A stretch of DNA of 64,000 nt from an uncultured Cyclobacteriaceae bacterium (GTDB lineage Bacteria; Bacteroidota; Bacteroidia; Cytophagales; Cyclobacteriaceae): the NCBI GenBank assembly GCA_937146645.1, contig CAKZRQ010000016.1:1-64000 (forward strand), given 5' to 3'. A program made the position numbers and the translations under genes. Of the stretch, positions 25,591 through 34,925 are shown one piece after another. The first letter of the stretch is position 1, and each line of letters starts with the position of its first letter. The notes beneath the pieces are model-generated. The model worked only from the letters and a program-made list of their open reading frames with translations. It did no database searches and was not told the origin of the DNA.

Positions 25591-27399
25591 CTAATTCAAT
25601 AATTGGCTTATAAGGGATACTGAGAAGATGGTCAACATAAACCAGCCGATAAAGCCCTGAATGATAGCGAGGTAACGAGGAAGACCCTTGATCGGTATCT
25701 CTCCAAAACCTAGAGTGGTGAAGGTATTGATGCTAAGCATCAGGGCATTGAGGACCTTGATAAAAAGGTCGTAGAGAATTGCCAGTAAAAATACTATGGC
25801 TAGTAGGACTGTCTTCAATGCTTTTTGAGCACGTGGTAAATCCTGCCATTTACCTTTAAAAATATCAACCCTTCGTAATAGCCATGACGAACTTCTGGTA
25901 CTGGCAGTGGACCAACGATAAATGGGAAGTGCTGTTGCCAGGAAAAATCTGGGTGCAGTTTTCCCATTTTCTTCAAAGAAGCTTTTAAATCCTTCATAAT
26001 GGGCTAATTCATCTCTTTTCTCATCTAGATAAACCTCATGCATCCCAGCATCTCTGTTCAGATATTTTAGGAAAAACTGATAGCGATGAAGTATTCGATC
26101 CTTTCCATGGCTATCCCAATAATTAGGAAAAAAGAGGTACACCAAGGCAAAGGCTAGAATAACATAGACAGAGAAGACAATGGCCCGAGCCGGTTCAGTT
26201 CCGTAGGCCGAAAAGACCTTTAGGAATTGATTGATTTTCCAGGTAAAAAAGCTTTTGAAACTAGGCGCTTCACTGTATAAATATTCAAACCTCCTTGTTT
26301 CTAAGTCCTTAAGTTTGACGTAAACTGCGTTAGAATATTCTGTATCATGTTTGTCTTTATACAGCCTATAATATTTGCCTAGATTGCTTATTTCTTGTTT
26401 AAATACAGCTTGATCCTTAGGTAATTCTGATTTAAACTTTTCAAGCATTACGGGATTCCAATACTCTCCGTAGAGGGAATCACGGACATCTATGGAGTTT
26501 GGAAAATCTTCTATATACTTATCATACCATTGACCATAAGTGTCTGAACCAAAAAAATCTTCCGGTAGTCTGTCCCAATCAATGACTGTTATTTCAGGAG
26601 ATAATGATTTAGTTTCAAAAAGGACTGATCCAGAAAATGTGTTATTGGTAAACCGGATATCCGGACTCAAATTGGTATCTATATCTAATTCTAATTGGAC
26701 AAGGTCAAAAGTGTTTTGATTTATTACCAAATTTGAAGCCTTTTGAATAGTCAGCCTTAAAGATTTACCACTAAACGTGTTGTTATGGAGTTGAAATAAA
26801 TCATCCCCATTGATGATTAAGTAGCCATTAGAAGAGGATTCTATTTTATTTTCATGGATAGTATATGCGACCTTTCTCGGGTTTGAGTAACTATTAATCT
26901 GAAGCCCTTTATTAAATGTGTTTTTGATTAATGCGAAGCCTACAAAGAACCTGAATTCAGGTTGATTCGCGAACTTGTCGTAGGTTCGTTCAGATCCACT
27001 TAAGTTCATTAGCCAAAATTCATCCTTGAACTGACAGGAAGATATAATTGCCCCATATGAGCCGTAAATTCTTACCCTTTTATTGAACGTAATGTTTATA
27101 AGTCCAGAAGCATAATCTGAGCCTCCTGGATCAAAGAAGACATCTCTAAACAATAGCTCTTTATCAACAATGATCTGCCTATTAGTTTTTGGCCCCATTG
27201 TAAACCGATCCAAATTAAACTGTTCGTCGGTTTTTGGGTCAAATTTTATTTCTGCATAATTGAGTTCAAAAACCGAATCCTCTTCATCCTCAATCATTTG
27301 AAATAGCTCTGAGTAGGAATACTCTGTGTATTCAATCTCCTCTTGAGCAAAAGAAAGGTGTGGGATCAACAGACCCAGGGCAAGTAAAAAATATCGCAT
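25591..27399 (-). CDS. Ion channel with large extracytoplasmic N-terminal domain
   Basis: I place the start at 27399 (602 residues), which gives a clean signal peptide ('MRYFLLALGLLIPHLSFAQ'); a frame from 27465 is less likely. Residues about 25-300 form a repetitive beta-rich region ('FNKRVRIYGSYGAIISSC', 'FTNNTFSG' ladder) resembling a right-handed beta-helix. After a helical linker come a membrane segment (about 415-435), an 80-residue loop, another segment, the pore motif 'TFTTLGFGEIP' and the last helix 'FMLTIFSVSLISQLL'. The filter fits a two-pore-helix potassium-type channel (Ion_trans_2). A beta-helix fused to such a channel is unusual. The pair of ends suggests both halves act in the inner membrane and periplasm. 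Confidence 0.82.
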   Translation of the reverse strand: MRYFLLALGLLIPHLSFAQEEIEYTEYSYSELFQMIEDEEDSVFELNYAEIKFDPKTDEQFNLDRFTMGPKTNRQIIVDKELLFRDVFFDPGGSDYASGLINITFNKRVRIYGSYGAIISSCQFKDEFWLMNLSGSERTYDKFANQPEFRFFVGFALIKNTFNKGLQINSYSNPRKVAYTIHENKIESSSNGYLIINGDDLFQLHNNTFSGKSLRLTIQKASNLVINQNTFDLVQLELDIDTNLSPDIRFTNNTFSGSVLFETKSLSPEITVIDWDRLPEDFFGSDTYGQWYDKYIEDFPNSIDVRDSLYGEYWNPVMLEKFKSELPKDQAVFKQEISNLGKYYRLYKDKHDTEYSNAVYVKLKDLETRRFEYLYSEAPSFKSFFTWKINQFLKVFSAYGTEPARAIVFSVYVILAFALVYLFFPNYWDSHGKDRILHRYQFFLKYLNRDAGMHEVYLDEKRDELAHYEGFKSFFEENGKTAPRFFLATALPIYRWSTASTRSSSWLLRRVDIFKGKWQDLPRAQKALKTVLLAIVFLLAILYDLFIKVLNALMLSINTFTTLGFGEIPIKGLPRYLAIIQGFIGWFMLTIFSVSLISQLLN

Positions 27400-27439
27400 G
27401 GTGAAAAACGTAAGTCTTAAGATACAAATGTTTTTTGTG

Positions 27440-27524
27440 CTTTTGGCTTGACCCAAAAGAACCAAAAAGTCAAGGCTGTGAGCTTTACTATCTTTCTACC
27501 GAAAGATCCCGATAAATATCGGGA
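27440..27524. repeat. Intergenic hairpin cluster upstream of the ion-channel gene
   Basis: Two inverted repeats sit in this stretch: CTTTTGG-6 bases-CCAAAAG (27440-27459), whose loop CTTGAC also pairs with GTCAAG at 27469-27474, and TCCCGAT-4 bases-ATCGGGA (27507-27524). I recall similar 'TTTTGGCTTGA..CCAAAAG' units between genes of other Bacteroidota. Together with the element at 27552 they fill the 310-base gap between the S9 peptidase stop and the channel start. No gene is visible there. Confidence 0.5.
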
Positions 27525-27551
27525 CCTCAAATCTCAAGGCCGGTTTCATTA

Positions 27552-27692
27552 ACGTCTTTACGGTTTCCGAAGCCAAGTGGAGAAATACCGGAATCTTGCA
27601 GTCCTAAGCCATTCCCCTCCTCGGAGGGGTCAGGGGTGGGTCTTTTAAGGGAAAAGATTCCTGAATTCGCCGGGCTTCAACAGAAATGATGT
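27552..27692. repeat. Intergenic repeat (type A/B, about 141 bp)
   Basis: It opens with ACGTCTTTACGGTTTCCGAA, similar to the arms at 9734 and 25439, carries the CCCCTCCTCGGAGGGG unit with AGGGGTGGG also found at 25500, and closes with AGATTCCTGAA...AAATGATGT, a degenerate version of the right arm of the 9734 element. The outer ends have drifted (ACGTCTTT against AATGATGT), so this is probably an old copy containing an inserted hairpin. Confidence 0.65.
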
Positions 27693-27709
27693 GAATATAG
27701 ATGAAATAC

Positions 27710-29740
27710 CTACTCCTTATCCCGATAGTAATTAAACCAACTCAAGATCGAGGCTGATTTACTCATCAGCATACTGGGTCGATTTACTAAACCGTGAGAA
27801 GCATTTGGAATTCGGACCATGGCAGCTTCCACCCCTTCTAACTTCAGTGCGGTGTAGTACTGCTCTGATTCGGAGATAGGCGTTCTGAAGTCTTTTTCAC
27901 CTGTCAGCAACATGGTAGGCGTCGTTACATTACCAACCAGTGAAAGTGGTGATCTTCTCCAGTAATTTTCGATGTCTTCCCATGGCTTTGCTCCAAACCA
28001 ATACTTGGAGAAGAATGCTGCACCATCCGCATGAAGCACAAAACTTGTCCAGTTGATTACCGGCTTGGCTACAACAGCTGCTTTAAATCGCTCTGTTTTC
28101 CCAATAATCCAGGCCGTCAATACTCCACCACCGGAGCCTCCGGTAACGAAGAGGTTTTCCTCATCCACATAGCCTTTGGCGATAACCGCATCCACGCCCG
28201 ACATCAAATCCTCATAATCATGATTTGGGTAATCATGATGGATCAGATTTCCGAACTCCTGGCCATAACCAGTACTTCCTCTTGGGTTGGTGTACAGTAC
28301 CACATATCCGGCAGCAGCATAGGCCTGAATTTCATAAGCGAAGGATGGACCATACATGGCAAAAGGGCCCCCGTGAATTTCCAGGATAAATGGATATTTT
28401 TTATTCGGATCAAAATTTGGAGGGGTGACAATCCAGCCCTGAATATCCCGGTCATCATAGGAGGATTTCCACCAAAGCTCTTCCATTGCTCCAATATTTC
28501 GGTAAGAGAAAACGTCCTCATTCAGATTGGTGATTCTGGTGGAATTTCCATTTGCAAATACAGCTAGGTCGGCTGGATGATCTCCGCCACCCAGCGTATA
28601 GGCTACCACATCATTGGAGGCTACGGTGTAGGTTCCTGCATTGTAAGGTCTGCCCAGATCTAATCCGCCGAGGCCTTCCAGGACCGTCTTGATTTTACCA
28701 TTCAGCGTCACATGACCCACCTTGGTATCTCCCTGATCATCGTACTGAAAATAGATTCCTTTTCCATTGGCTTCCCACTGCGGATTTCCAGCACTTCGAT
28801 CTAGCTCCTCCGTCAGGTTCTTGATTCCCGAACCATCCGTATTCATGACATACAGCCTGGTGACCGTGTATCCTTGAAAGGTGTCATCGTTTCCAGTATA
28901 CGCGATCATGCTTCCATCAGGAGAGAGTACTGGATTTGAATCTGGCCCGAACCTATCGGTCAAAGCTGTTACCGAACCATCTTCAAGGTTGAGCTGATAG
29001 ATTTCTGAATTTGCGGGGCTAAGCTCATTGTCTTCATGAAGATTCGCTGAAAAATAAAGTGATTGCCCATCGGCAGACCATTTTGGTGAGCCATAGTTTT
29101 GATCATCAGAGGTCCTTTGCCTGGCTGTACCACCTGAGAGACCTATGGTGAAAATATGTCGGTTGCCCGTAGGCAAATAACCAGCTCCGTCGCCTCGATA
29201 GTTCAATCGATCTATGTAAATCGGAGGCGTATTCCATTCTGCCCCGGCAGGCTTTGAAGGAATCGAAAGCTTATTGGATGGAGTCCCGCGGACAAACTGG
29301 GTGAAAGCCAGCTGAGTATCATCCGGGGACCAGGAAACAGCCGAAGGGGGTGTTGCGGAATTCGTCAAAGCGATATCCGTATTCATATCAAAGTGATGGA
29401 CAAAAAGCTTGGTCTTATCATCCTGCTGGTTGGAGAGGTAAGCCAGTTTACTCCCATCATTTGACCATCGGGGAGCATAGTCACGCTGATTTCCCTGAGT
29501 AAGCGGTCGGTTTTGAGTCCCATCTGCATTCACGATCCATAGATTGCCATAATCCCGATCGGTCATGATGTCCTTAAACATCCGAACATAAACGATCTTG
29601 GAGCCATCCGGAGAGATTTGTGGATCGGATACCATTTCCAGATCGAACAGATCCTTAAGCTCCATATTTGTCTTTTCCTGTGCATGGCTTTGGGCGAATA
29701 GCCCAAAGCAAAAAATGATAAGTAGGTAAGTGCGTTTCAT
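27710..29740 (-). CDS. S9 prolyl oligopeptidase-family peptidase, secreted
   Basis: The start at 29740 gives 676 residues with a signal peptide ('MKRTYLLIIFCFGLFAQSHAQ'); the frame is open to 29842 but that would run into the permease gene and hide the signal. Residues about 35-400 form a WD/TolB-like propeller ('SPDGSKIVYVRMF', 'SNDGSKLAYLS', 'SPDDTQLAFTQ'). The alpha/beta-hydrolase domain carries S536 ('GGSGGG'), D617 ('TGEKDFRTP') and H649 ('NASHGL'). It resembles dipeptidyl-peptidase/acylaminoacyl-peptidase types that trim peptides in the periplasm. It follows the permease gene by 23 bases, which suggests a joint role in peptide use. Confidence 0.93.
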   Translation of the reverse strand: MKRTYLLIIFCFGLFAQSHAQEKTNMELKDLFDLEMVSDPQISPDGSKIVYVRMFKDIMTDRDYGNLWIVNADGTQNRPLTQGNQRDYAPRWSNDGSKLAYLSNQQDDKTKLFVHHFDMNTDIALTNSATPPSAVSWSPDDTQLAFTQFVRGTPSNKLSIPSKPAGAEWNTPPIYIDRLNYRGDGAGYLPTGNRHIFTIGLSGGTARQRTSDDQNYGSPKWSADGQSLYFSANLHEDNELSPANSEIYQLNLEDGSVTALTDRFGPDSNPVLSPDGSMIAYTGNDDTFQGYTVTRLYVMNTDGSGIKNLTEELDRSAGNPQWEANGKGIYFQYDDQGDTKVGHVTLNGKIKTVLEGLGGLDLGRPYNAGTYTVASNDVVAYTLGGGDHPADLAVFANGNSTRITNLNEDVFSYRNIGAMEELWWKSSYDDRDIQGWIVTPPNFDPNKKYPFILEIHGGPFAMYGPSFAYEIQAYAAAGYVVLYTNPRGSTGYGQEFGNLIHHDYPNHDYEDLMSGVDAVIAKGYVDEENLFVTGGSGGGVLTAWIIGKTERFKAAVVAKPVINWTSFVLHADGAAFFSKYWFGAKPWEDIENYWRRSPLSLVGNVTTPTMLLTGEKDFRTPISESEQYYTALKLEGVEAAMVRIPNASHGLVNRPSMLMSKSASILSWFNYYRDKE

Positions 29741-29763
29741 AATTTGATGGTGGTTTGGTAAGG

Positions 29764-31071
29764 TCAAGATATCCTTTTCCGGACAAAATTGCCGATGAAA
29801 TAAAGAAGTATCAAGACGGTGATAAATATGGCTGAAGCCCAAAGCTCTTCACTGCTGGACTGCATGAGAATCCAAATAAGTGAGATGAAGGCGAAGGTTC
29901 CCACGAAATATCCCAGAGGAGCTTTGAAAAGGTTTTGGTCCTCGTTTTTTTTGATCAATCGGAATTTAAAAAAGGCCAGAACGACTCCGAGATAAATAAA
30001 TATTGATGCCACGGTCACCATCACCAGAAGATAGCGGAAGCTTCCCGAGGCAGCCAGGATCAAATCCAGAATGGTAAGAAATGAGATCGCAACAACCGGA
30101 GTTTTGTATTTCGGGTGGAGGCGGCTGAAAATGGAAGGAGTAAGACCATCGGCCGACCCTGCATAAAGCACTCGGGTTTTCATCACGAAAATAGAACTTA
30201 AGGTACTCCAAACTGCGATAAAGGAAACCGCCAGAAGTAAAAGGAAAGCCGAATCTCCTGCTATATTTTTGGCCAGTTCGGCCAAAGGAGCTTCTTGATT
30301 TTCAATCAGCTGATCACCCAAAACTCCTTGAACCACCAGGTGCAGGCAACAAAAAATGAAAACCACACCGATAATTCCGATCACAAAACCCATGGGGGCG
30401 GTTCGTTTGGGGTTTTTCATCTCACCGGTGGAAACAAGGGAAAGCTCTCCCCCCAGAAAAGCAAAAATCAGTAACAAGGAAGCCTCTCCAATCTTTGGGA
30501 ATTCAGGGAAACCCTGCCAGGAAATATTTTCCAGATTCACTGAGCTGATGCCGAAAATGACCAAAGCTAAAATCGCGATGACTTTCACTCCAGTAAGAAT
30601 CTTAATCAGTGTCATTCCATTTTTGATTCCTCTATAGCTCAGGAAGGAGATAACTCCTAAAACCACGGTAAAAAGAATAAAACGCGCTCCGAATTCCTCA
30701 AATGCCGGAAATGCCGTGGAGGCGATATCAGCCATGGCATTTAGCAGGGCCGCACAGGCGAGCGTGCTGACTCCGAACCAGTACAGGATATTTGCAACAA
30801 ATCCTGCAAGCGGCCCGAAAGCTCTTTCGATGTAAACATAGACTCCGCCTGTATCGTCAATCCGGCTACTGACTTCCCCGAAACATAGTCCCAGAGCCAG
30901 AAAAATCAATCCACAGGCGATATACGCCACGATGCTTCCATGCCCAAGAATTACATAAACTAAGGCTGGTAAAAGGAAGATTCCGCTTCCTATTGAAATG
31001 CTGAGAACATTGGTAATTACATCCCAGATTCCCAGGTCTTTTTTGAGTTCTTGCTCAGATGATCGGCTCAT
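29764..31071 (-). CDS. APC-superfamily amino acid permease
   Basis: This 435-residue protein has about twelve membrane helices. The first helix has the family motif 'VLSISIGSGIFLLPALV' (SIGSGIF contact loop), followed by 'FGEVSSRIDDTGGVYVYIERAFGP' and 'SLVSTGEMKNPKRTAPMG', all standard for APC amino acid/polyamine transporters. Substrate not predictable. It is 9 bases after the sulfatase stop and 23 bases before the S9 peptidase start, so the three genes may share a transcript. Confidence 0.9.
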   Translation of the reverse strand: MSRSSEQELKKDLGIWDVITNVLSISIGSGIFLLPALVYVILGHGSIVAYIACGLIFLALGLCFGEVSSRIDDTGGVYVYIERAFGPLAGFVANILYWFGVSTLACAALLNAMADIASTAFPAFEEFGARFILFTVVLGVISFLSYRGIKNGMTLIKILTGVKVIAILALVIFGISSVNLENISWQGFPEFPKIGEASLLLIFAFLGGELSLVSTGEMKNPKRTAPMGFVIGIIGVVFIFCCLHLVVQGVLGDQLIENQEAPLAELAKNIAGDSAFLLLLAVSFIAVWSTLSSIFVMKTRVLYAGSADGLTPSIFSRLHPKYKTPVVAISFLTILDLILAASGSFRYLLVMVTVASIFIYLGVVLAFFKFRLIKKNEDQNLFKAPLGYFVGTFAFISLIWILMQSSSEELWASAIFITVLILLYFIGNFVRKRIS

Positions 31072-31080
31072 ATAATCTAC

Positions 31081-32712
31081 TTAGTCCTCCTGTGAAGAGT
31101 TAGGAAGGGGAAGAACAACTCCCACCTGCTTAGACCATTTTTCCCATTCCAAAAGCATCTCCTGATACTTTTCAGGAAATTCTTCTCTCAGGTCATTTTG
31201 CTCAGCCAGGTCGGTGGAGAGATCAAAAAGTTCGAAATTTGATTTGTCAAAGGGGCGAATATGGTTTAGGATTTTCCAGTTTCCCTTTCTCAGCATAGCC
31301 TGTCCTGCATGTTCCATCCCGAATACATAGTTGGCGTCATGTACGTCGTTAGTAGTTCCTGAGAGCATGGGAATAAGTGATTTTCCTAATAAGGGTTTGG
31401 GTTGCTTGCCCTTCCACTCCTCTGGATATTTTACTCCAGCCAGTTCGTAGAACGTGGGTGCCAAATCCATCAAGGTGAAAAAAGTATCCTTGATTTCTCC
31501 TTTGTTTTCTAAACCTTGTCCAGCTATGATTATTGGAACATTCATTCCTCCTTCTGTAGCATAGCTCTTGAAATACCGGAAAGGGGAACTCCCTGCTTCG
31601 GCCCACTGGGGGCCATAGGAGATAAAGGAATTTGCTTTGCCCATCTCTTCATACTCATCGGTGAAGTACTTTTGCAAAAGGGTCATAAACCCGAGCCGGT
31701 AATAAAAGTCTTCTGCAGCGGCACCATTATCCGCCATAAAAACGATAATGGTATTTTCATATTCACCCTTTTCTTTCAGAAAGTCCAGCAATCGCCCAAC
31801 ATTAAAATCCAGGTTATCCACCATCCCAGCATAGAGCTCCATTTTTCGGGCTTCCTTTCTTTGCTCCTCCGGAGAAAGCTCATCCCAGGGTTTTACTCTT
31901 GAGTTCATTTCAGGGAGGATGGCATTATCGGGAATCATACCAGCTTCCTTCAAAGACTCGAGTCTCTTCACGCGCAATGCTTCATAGCCCTCATCGTATC
32001 GTCCCTCGTACTTTTTCCAGAACTTCTCATTTACCTGAAGTGGCCAGTGTGGAGAGGTATAGGCTGCGTAGGTAAAAAATGGCTTTCCATCCTCAAGGTT
32101 TGAGTCTATGTATTCGATGAGTTTATCCGTATAAAAATCAGTTGAGTAAGCCCCATCAGGCCATTCTACCTCTTCTCCATTTTCAAAATACTTGGATATC
32201 TGTGCGTAAGGGAAAAGCCCGAGGTTGTTGTAATGATTGGCTCCCCCTTCTGGAGTCATGAAATATTTCTCGAAGCCTTTTTCGCCCGGATGATGCTCTG
32301 GCTCACGACCCAGATGCCATTTTCCAGCCATGTACGTATGGTATCCTGCGGTTTGAAGTAATTCGGGAACTGTCACGATGCGGTCAGTCAAGTGACCTTC
32401 GTATCCAGGAACTCCTTGTCTTCGGCCCTGAATTCCCATACCTGCTATATGGTTATCATTCCCACTGAGAAACATGGCCCTGCTCACAGCACAATAGGGA
32501 GCAGCATGAAATCTGCTAAAACGTATACCCTCTGTGGCTAATTGGTCCAGGTTAGGTGTGTCGATATCCCCTCCATAACTGCCCAAATCGGCATAGCCCA
32601 GATCATCCGCTACGATCAGAAGGATATTTGGTTTATGGGGAATCTCTTCTTTGGGAGCTGCGCAAGAAAGCAACAAGCACCAAAAACTAAGAAGAAGCAA
32701 GAGTCTTTTCAT
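31081..32712 (-). CDS. Arylsulfatase-type sulfatase with atypical CAVSR motif, lipoprotein
   Basis: This 543-residue protein has a lipoprotein signal ('LLLLSFWCLLLSC', Cys 17 likely lipidated) and the metal site start 'VADDLGYADLG'. The modification site reads C74-A-V-S-R where sulfatases usually have C-x-P/A-S/T-R, so the formylglycine motif has valine in place of proline or alanine. 'HHP-GEKGF' and 'GKWHLGREPEHHPGEKGF' and 'FMADNGAAAE' support an arylsulfatase fold. The AtsA-like region 'SGNDNHIAGMG' points to arylsulfatase rather than phosphatase. Substrate is unknown, but sulfated algal glycans are common substrates in marine relatives. No modifying enzyme is in the window. Confidence 0.9.
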   Translation of the reverse strand: MKRLLLLLSFWCLLLSCAAPKEEIPHKPNILLIVADDLGYADLGSYGGDIDTPNLDQLATEGIRFSRFHAAPYCAVSRAMFLSGNDNHIAGMGIQGRRQGVPGYEGHLTDRIVTVPELLQTAGYHTYMAGKWHLGREPEHHPGEKGFEKYFMTPEGGANHYNNLGLFPYAQISKYFENGEEVEWPDGAYSTDFYTDKLIEYIDSNLEDGKPFFTYAAYTSPHWPLQVNEKFWKKYEGRYDEGYEALRVKRLESLKEAGMIPDNAILPEMNSRVKPWDELSPEEQRKEARKMELYAGMVDNLDFNVGRLLDFLKEKGEYENTIIVFMADNGAAAEDFYYRLGFMTLLQKYFTDEYEEMGKANSFISYGPQWAEAGSSPFRYFKSYATEGGMNVPIIIAGQGLENKGEIKDTFFTLMDLAPTFYELAGVKYPEEWKGKQPKPLLGKSLIPMLSGTTNDVHDANYVFGMEHAGQAMLRKGNWKILNHIRPFDKSNFELFDLSTDLAEQNDLREEFPEKYQEMLLEWEKWSKQVGVVLPLPNSSQED

Positions 32713-32778
32713 CTGGGCTTTAAAAACTAAGCCAGAAGATAGGGAATTATGGAGATTAATAATGATGGATTTTGATCA

Positions 32779-32863
32779 ACGTCATTGCGAGCCTGAAGGA
32801 TGAAGGCGTGGCAATCTCTCAAAGGAAGAGATTGCTTCTTTGCTGTGCACATCGCAATGACGT
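32779..32863. repeat. 85-bp intergenic inverted repeat (type D)
   Basis: Perfect 12-base ends ACGTCATTGCGA / TCGCAATGACGT enclose a second perfect stem GCAATCTCT / AGAGATTGC (32811-32819 with 32827-32835). The whole element can fold into a double-stem structure. It lies between the sulfatase start and the cyclase stop on the minus strand and may end transcription of the latter. Its outer six bases match the ends of the 9734 element, so both may belong to one mobile repeat family. Confidence 0.8.
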
Positions 32864-32901
32864 AAAAGTGCTGTCGATAGAATAGCTGATACTTAAAAAC
32901 A

Positions 32902-34800
32902 TTAAGCCAGCTCTACATACCACATGGGTAATTCCCCCTTGCCCTTCACCTCTACTTCTCCTCGGTAGTCGATTTTAAACCTTGGATCATCTTTTACTTG
33001 CTCATAGGTACTCTCTGAGATATTGATTCGATTCAACTCGCAGGCGGTTTCCATTCTTTGGGCCACATTCACCGTGTCTCCCCAGATATCGTATTGGAAT
33101 TTTTTGATGCCTACGATTCCAGCGACCACAGGCCCTGTATTCATCCCGCAGCGCATATCAAATTTCACCTCTTGCTTTATCTCTGAATTGGAATTCCTTT
33201 TATCGATGAAGGCTTTCATTTTCAAGGCGGCCAAAACTACATTGGCGACTGTGGATTCGGAATTTAATCCGCCGGCTGCCATGTAAGCATCTCCGATGGT
33301 TTTGATTTTCTCCAGTTTATATTCTTCAATAATGGAGTCAAACTCTTTAAAACAGATATTTAATTCCTTCACCAATTCATTGGCCGAAAGCGCAGCAGCT
33401 TTTTTGGTGAATCCGGCAAAGTCAGTAAAAATTACCGTTACCTGATCAAACTGCTTTGCTTCTGCATGACCATTTGCCTTAAGCTCTTCAGCAACGGAAG
33501 CAGGCAAAATATTCAGCAACAGTTCATCTGATCGTTCTTTTTCCTTTGCGATGAGCTCGGAAGACTTTTTGATGTATTGCGAGCGACGGTAAAATCCAAT
33601 AGCCACAACCAGAAGGAGCAGACCAGAGATGACGAAAATGATCTGTTTGTTTCTTTCGATGGTCAGCCTTTCATTAAATACCAACTCTTGTTCTTTCCTT
33701 GCCTGCTCGTTCTGAATACTATCCAGCATTTGCCTCTTTTCGAATTCATAATTCATGGCAGTTTGAGTCAAGGCTTTGGTGTTGGATTCGCTTAGGATGC
33801 TGTCCTTGAGCACTGTTGCCTTTTTCAAATAATCCAACTCTGACCGATAATCGCCTCTTTTTTCTGCCACTTCCATAAGTCGTTCATAAGCCATTCTGAG
33901 AACTTTGACTTCACCGGCTTTCTCAGCATTCTCCAGAGATTTCTCCGCATGAAAGTTGGCTTTGCTGAGTTCATTCGTTCGCTGATAAAGGTTTGCCAGC
34001 CGATTATGAGTGTAGGCTAAACCTCTGGAGTACCCGAGAGAATCCCGAATTCTGAGTGCTTCTAATAAAGTCTCTTCGGCCAGTTTCAAATCTCCATCAT
34101 TGGCATAGTTATTTCCGAGATTACTTAAGGAAAGTCCTTCATCGTATGCGTTGACTGATTTTCTGGCTGCCGCCAAAGCGAGTTTGTGATAGAAAATGGC
34201 AGAATCAATCGGTCCGGTATGCTCAAATATGATAGCTAGATTGTTATAGCTTCCTTGCAACTGTGAGGGGTCATTAAGATTTTTATCAATCTCCACAGCT
34301 TGTCTGGCATGATAAAAAGCCGGCTCGTAATCATGCTGATCATAATAAAGTAAGCTCAAGCTGGAGTGAGTGGCGGAAATCCCGCTTTCCCGACCTATTT
34401 CCTCATAAATATCCATGGCGGCAAATCGATTTTCCAGTGATTTTTCAATGTCTCCGAACTGCTTATACATGCTCGCAAGAAAATTATGAGCCCTAGCCTG
34501 AATCAAATCCAAGCCTAGTTCATCCATCGTGGCGATCATTTCTTCGATAACCTTCGGGTCCGATAAGGTTGGATCTCGTTCCTGGGTGGAAATGGCTTTG
34601 TAATACCTGCCTTGAACCAAAGCACTAGCATCATTTTCTTCTTCTCCGATAGCAATGATTTGCTCCGCTAGCTCAATGGATTATTCATAGTCGTAGGTTC
34701 GATAGGCTTCATGGCTTTGCGCAACAAGACTGTCTAAATCCTGAGCAATTCCTAAAAGGGGAAAAAGAAAAAATAGAATAAGGATGAAAAATCGAGGCAT
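32902..34800 (-). pseudogene. TPR-containing adenylate cyclase interrupted by an in-frame TAA
   Basis: Starting at the ATG at 34800 the frame gives a signal peptide ('MPRFFILILFFLFPLLGIAQ') and the first TPR helix, but codon 40 is TAA (plus-strand TTA, 34681-34683). The frame then continues without a shift ('SIELAEQIIAIGEEENDASA') through further TPRs (to about residue 350), a membrane helix ('IIFVISGLLLLVVAIGFY'), 'LLLNILP' and a cyclase domain with the K/D adenine pair and both metal aspartates. A single substitution (CAA, GAA or AAA to TAA) explains this. Restart at an internal codon (TTG 34620 or a later ATG) could make a shorter protein without signal peptide. A sequencing error is the other explanation. 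Confidence 0.7.
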
Positions 34801-34875
34801 TAGAAAAATCTAAGTTCCCTATAATTTAGTGATTTCTATTTTCAACGGACCCCAGCTTTCAATTCGGTCCCAAAT

Positions 34876-34903
34876 AAAAAAGCCAACCCCTAAGGATTGG
34901 CTT
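34876..34903 (-). terminator. Rho-independent terminator after the Cys-rich protein gene
   Basis: On the minus strand the hairpin AAGCCAATCC / GGGTTGGCTT (one G-U pair) is followed by TTTTTT. It lies 23 bases after the stop of the gene at 34926-35174, and ends that single-gene unit. Confidence 0.75.
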
Positions 34904-34925
34904 CTTCAAAAGTTAAAATGTCAGC

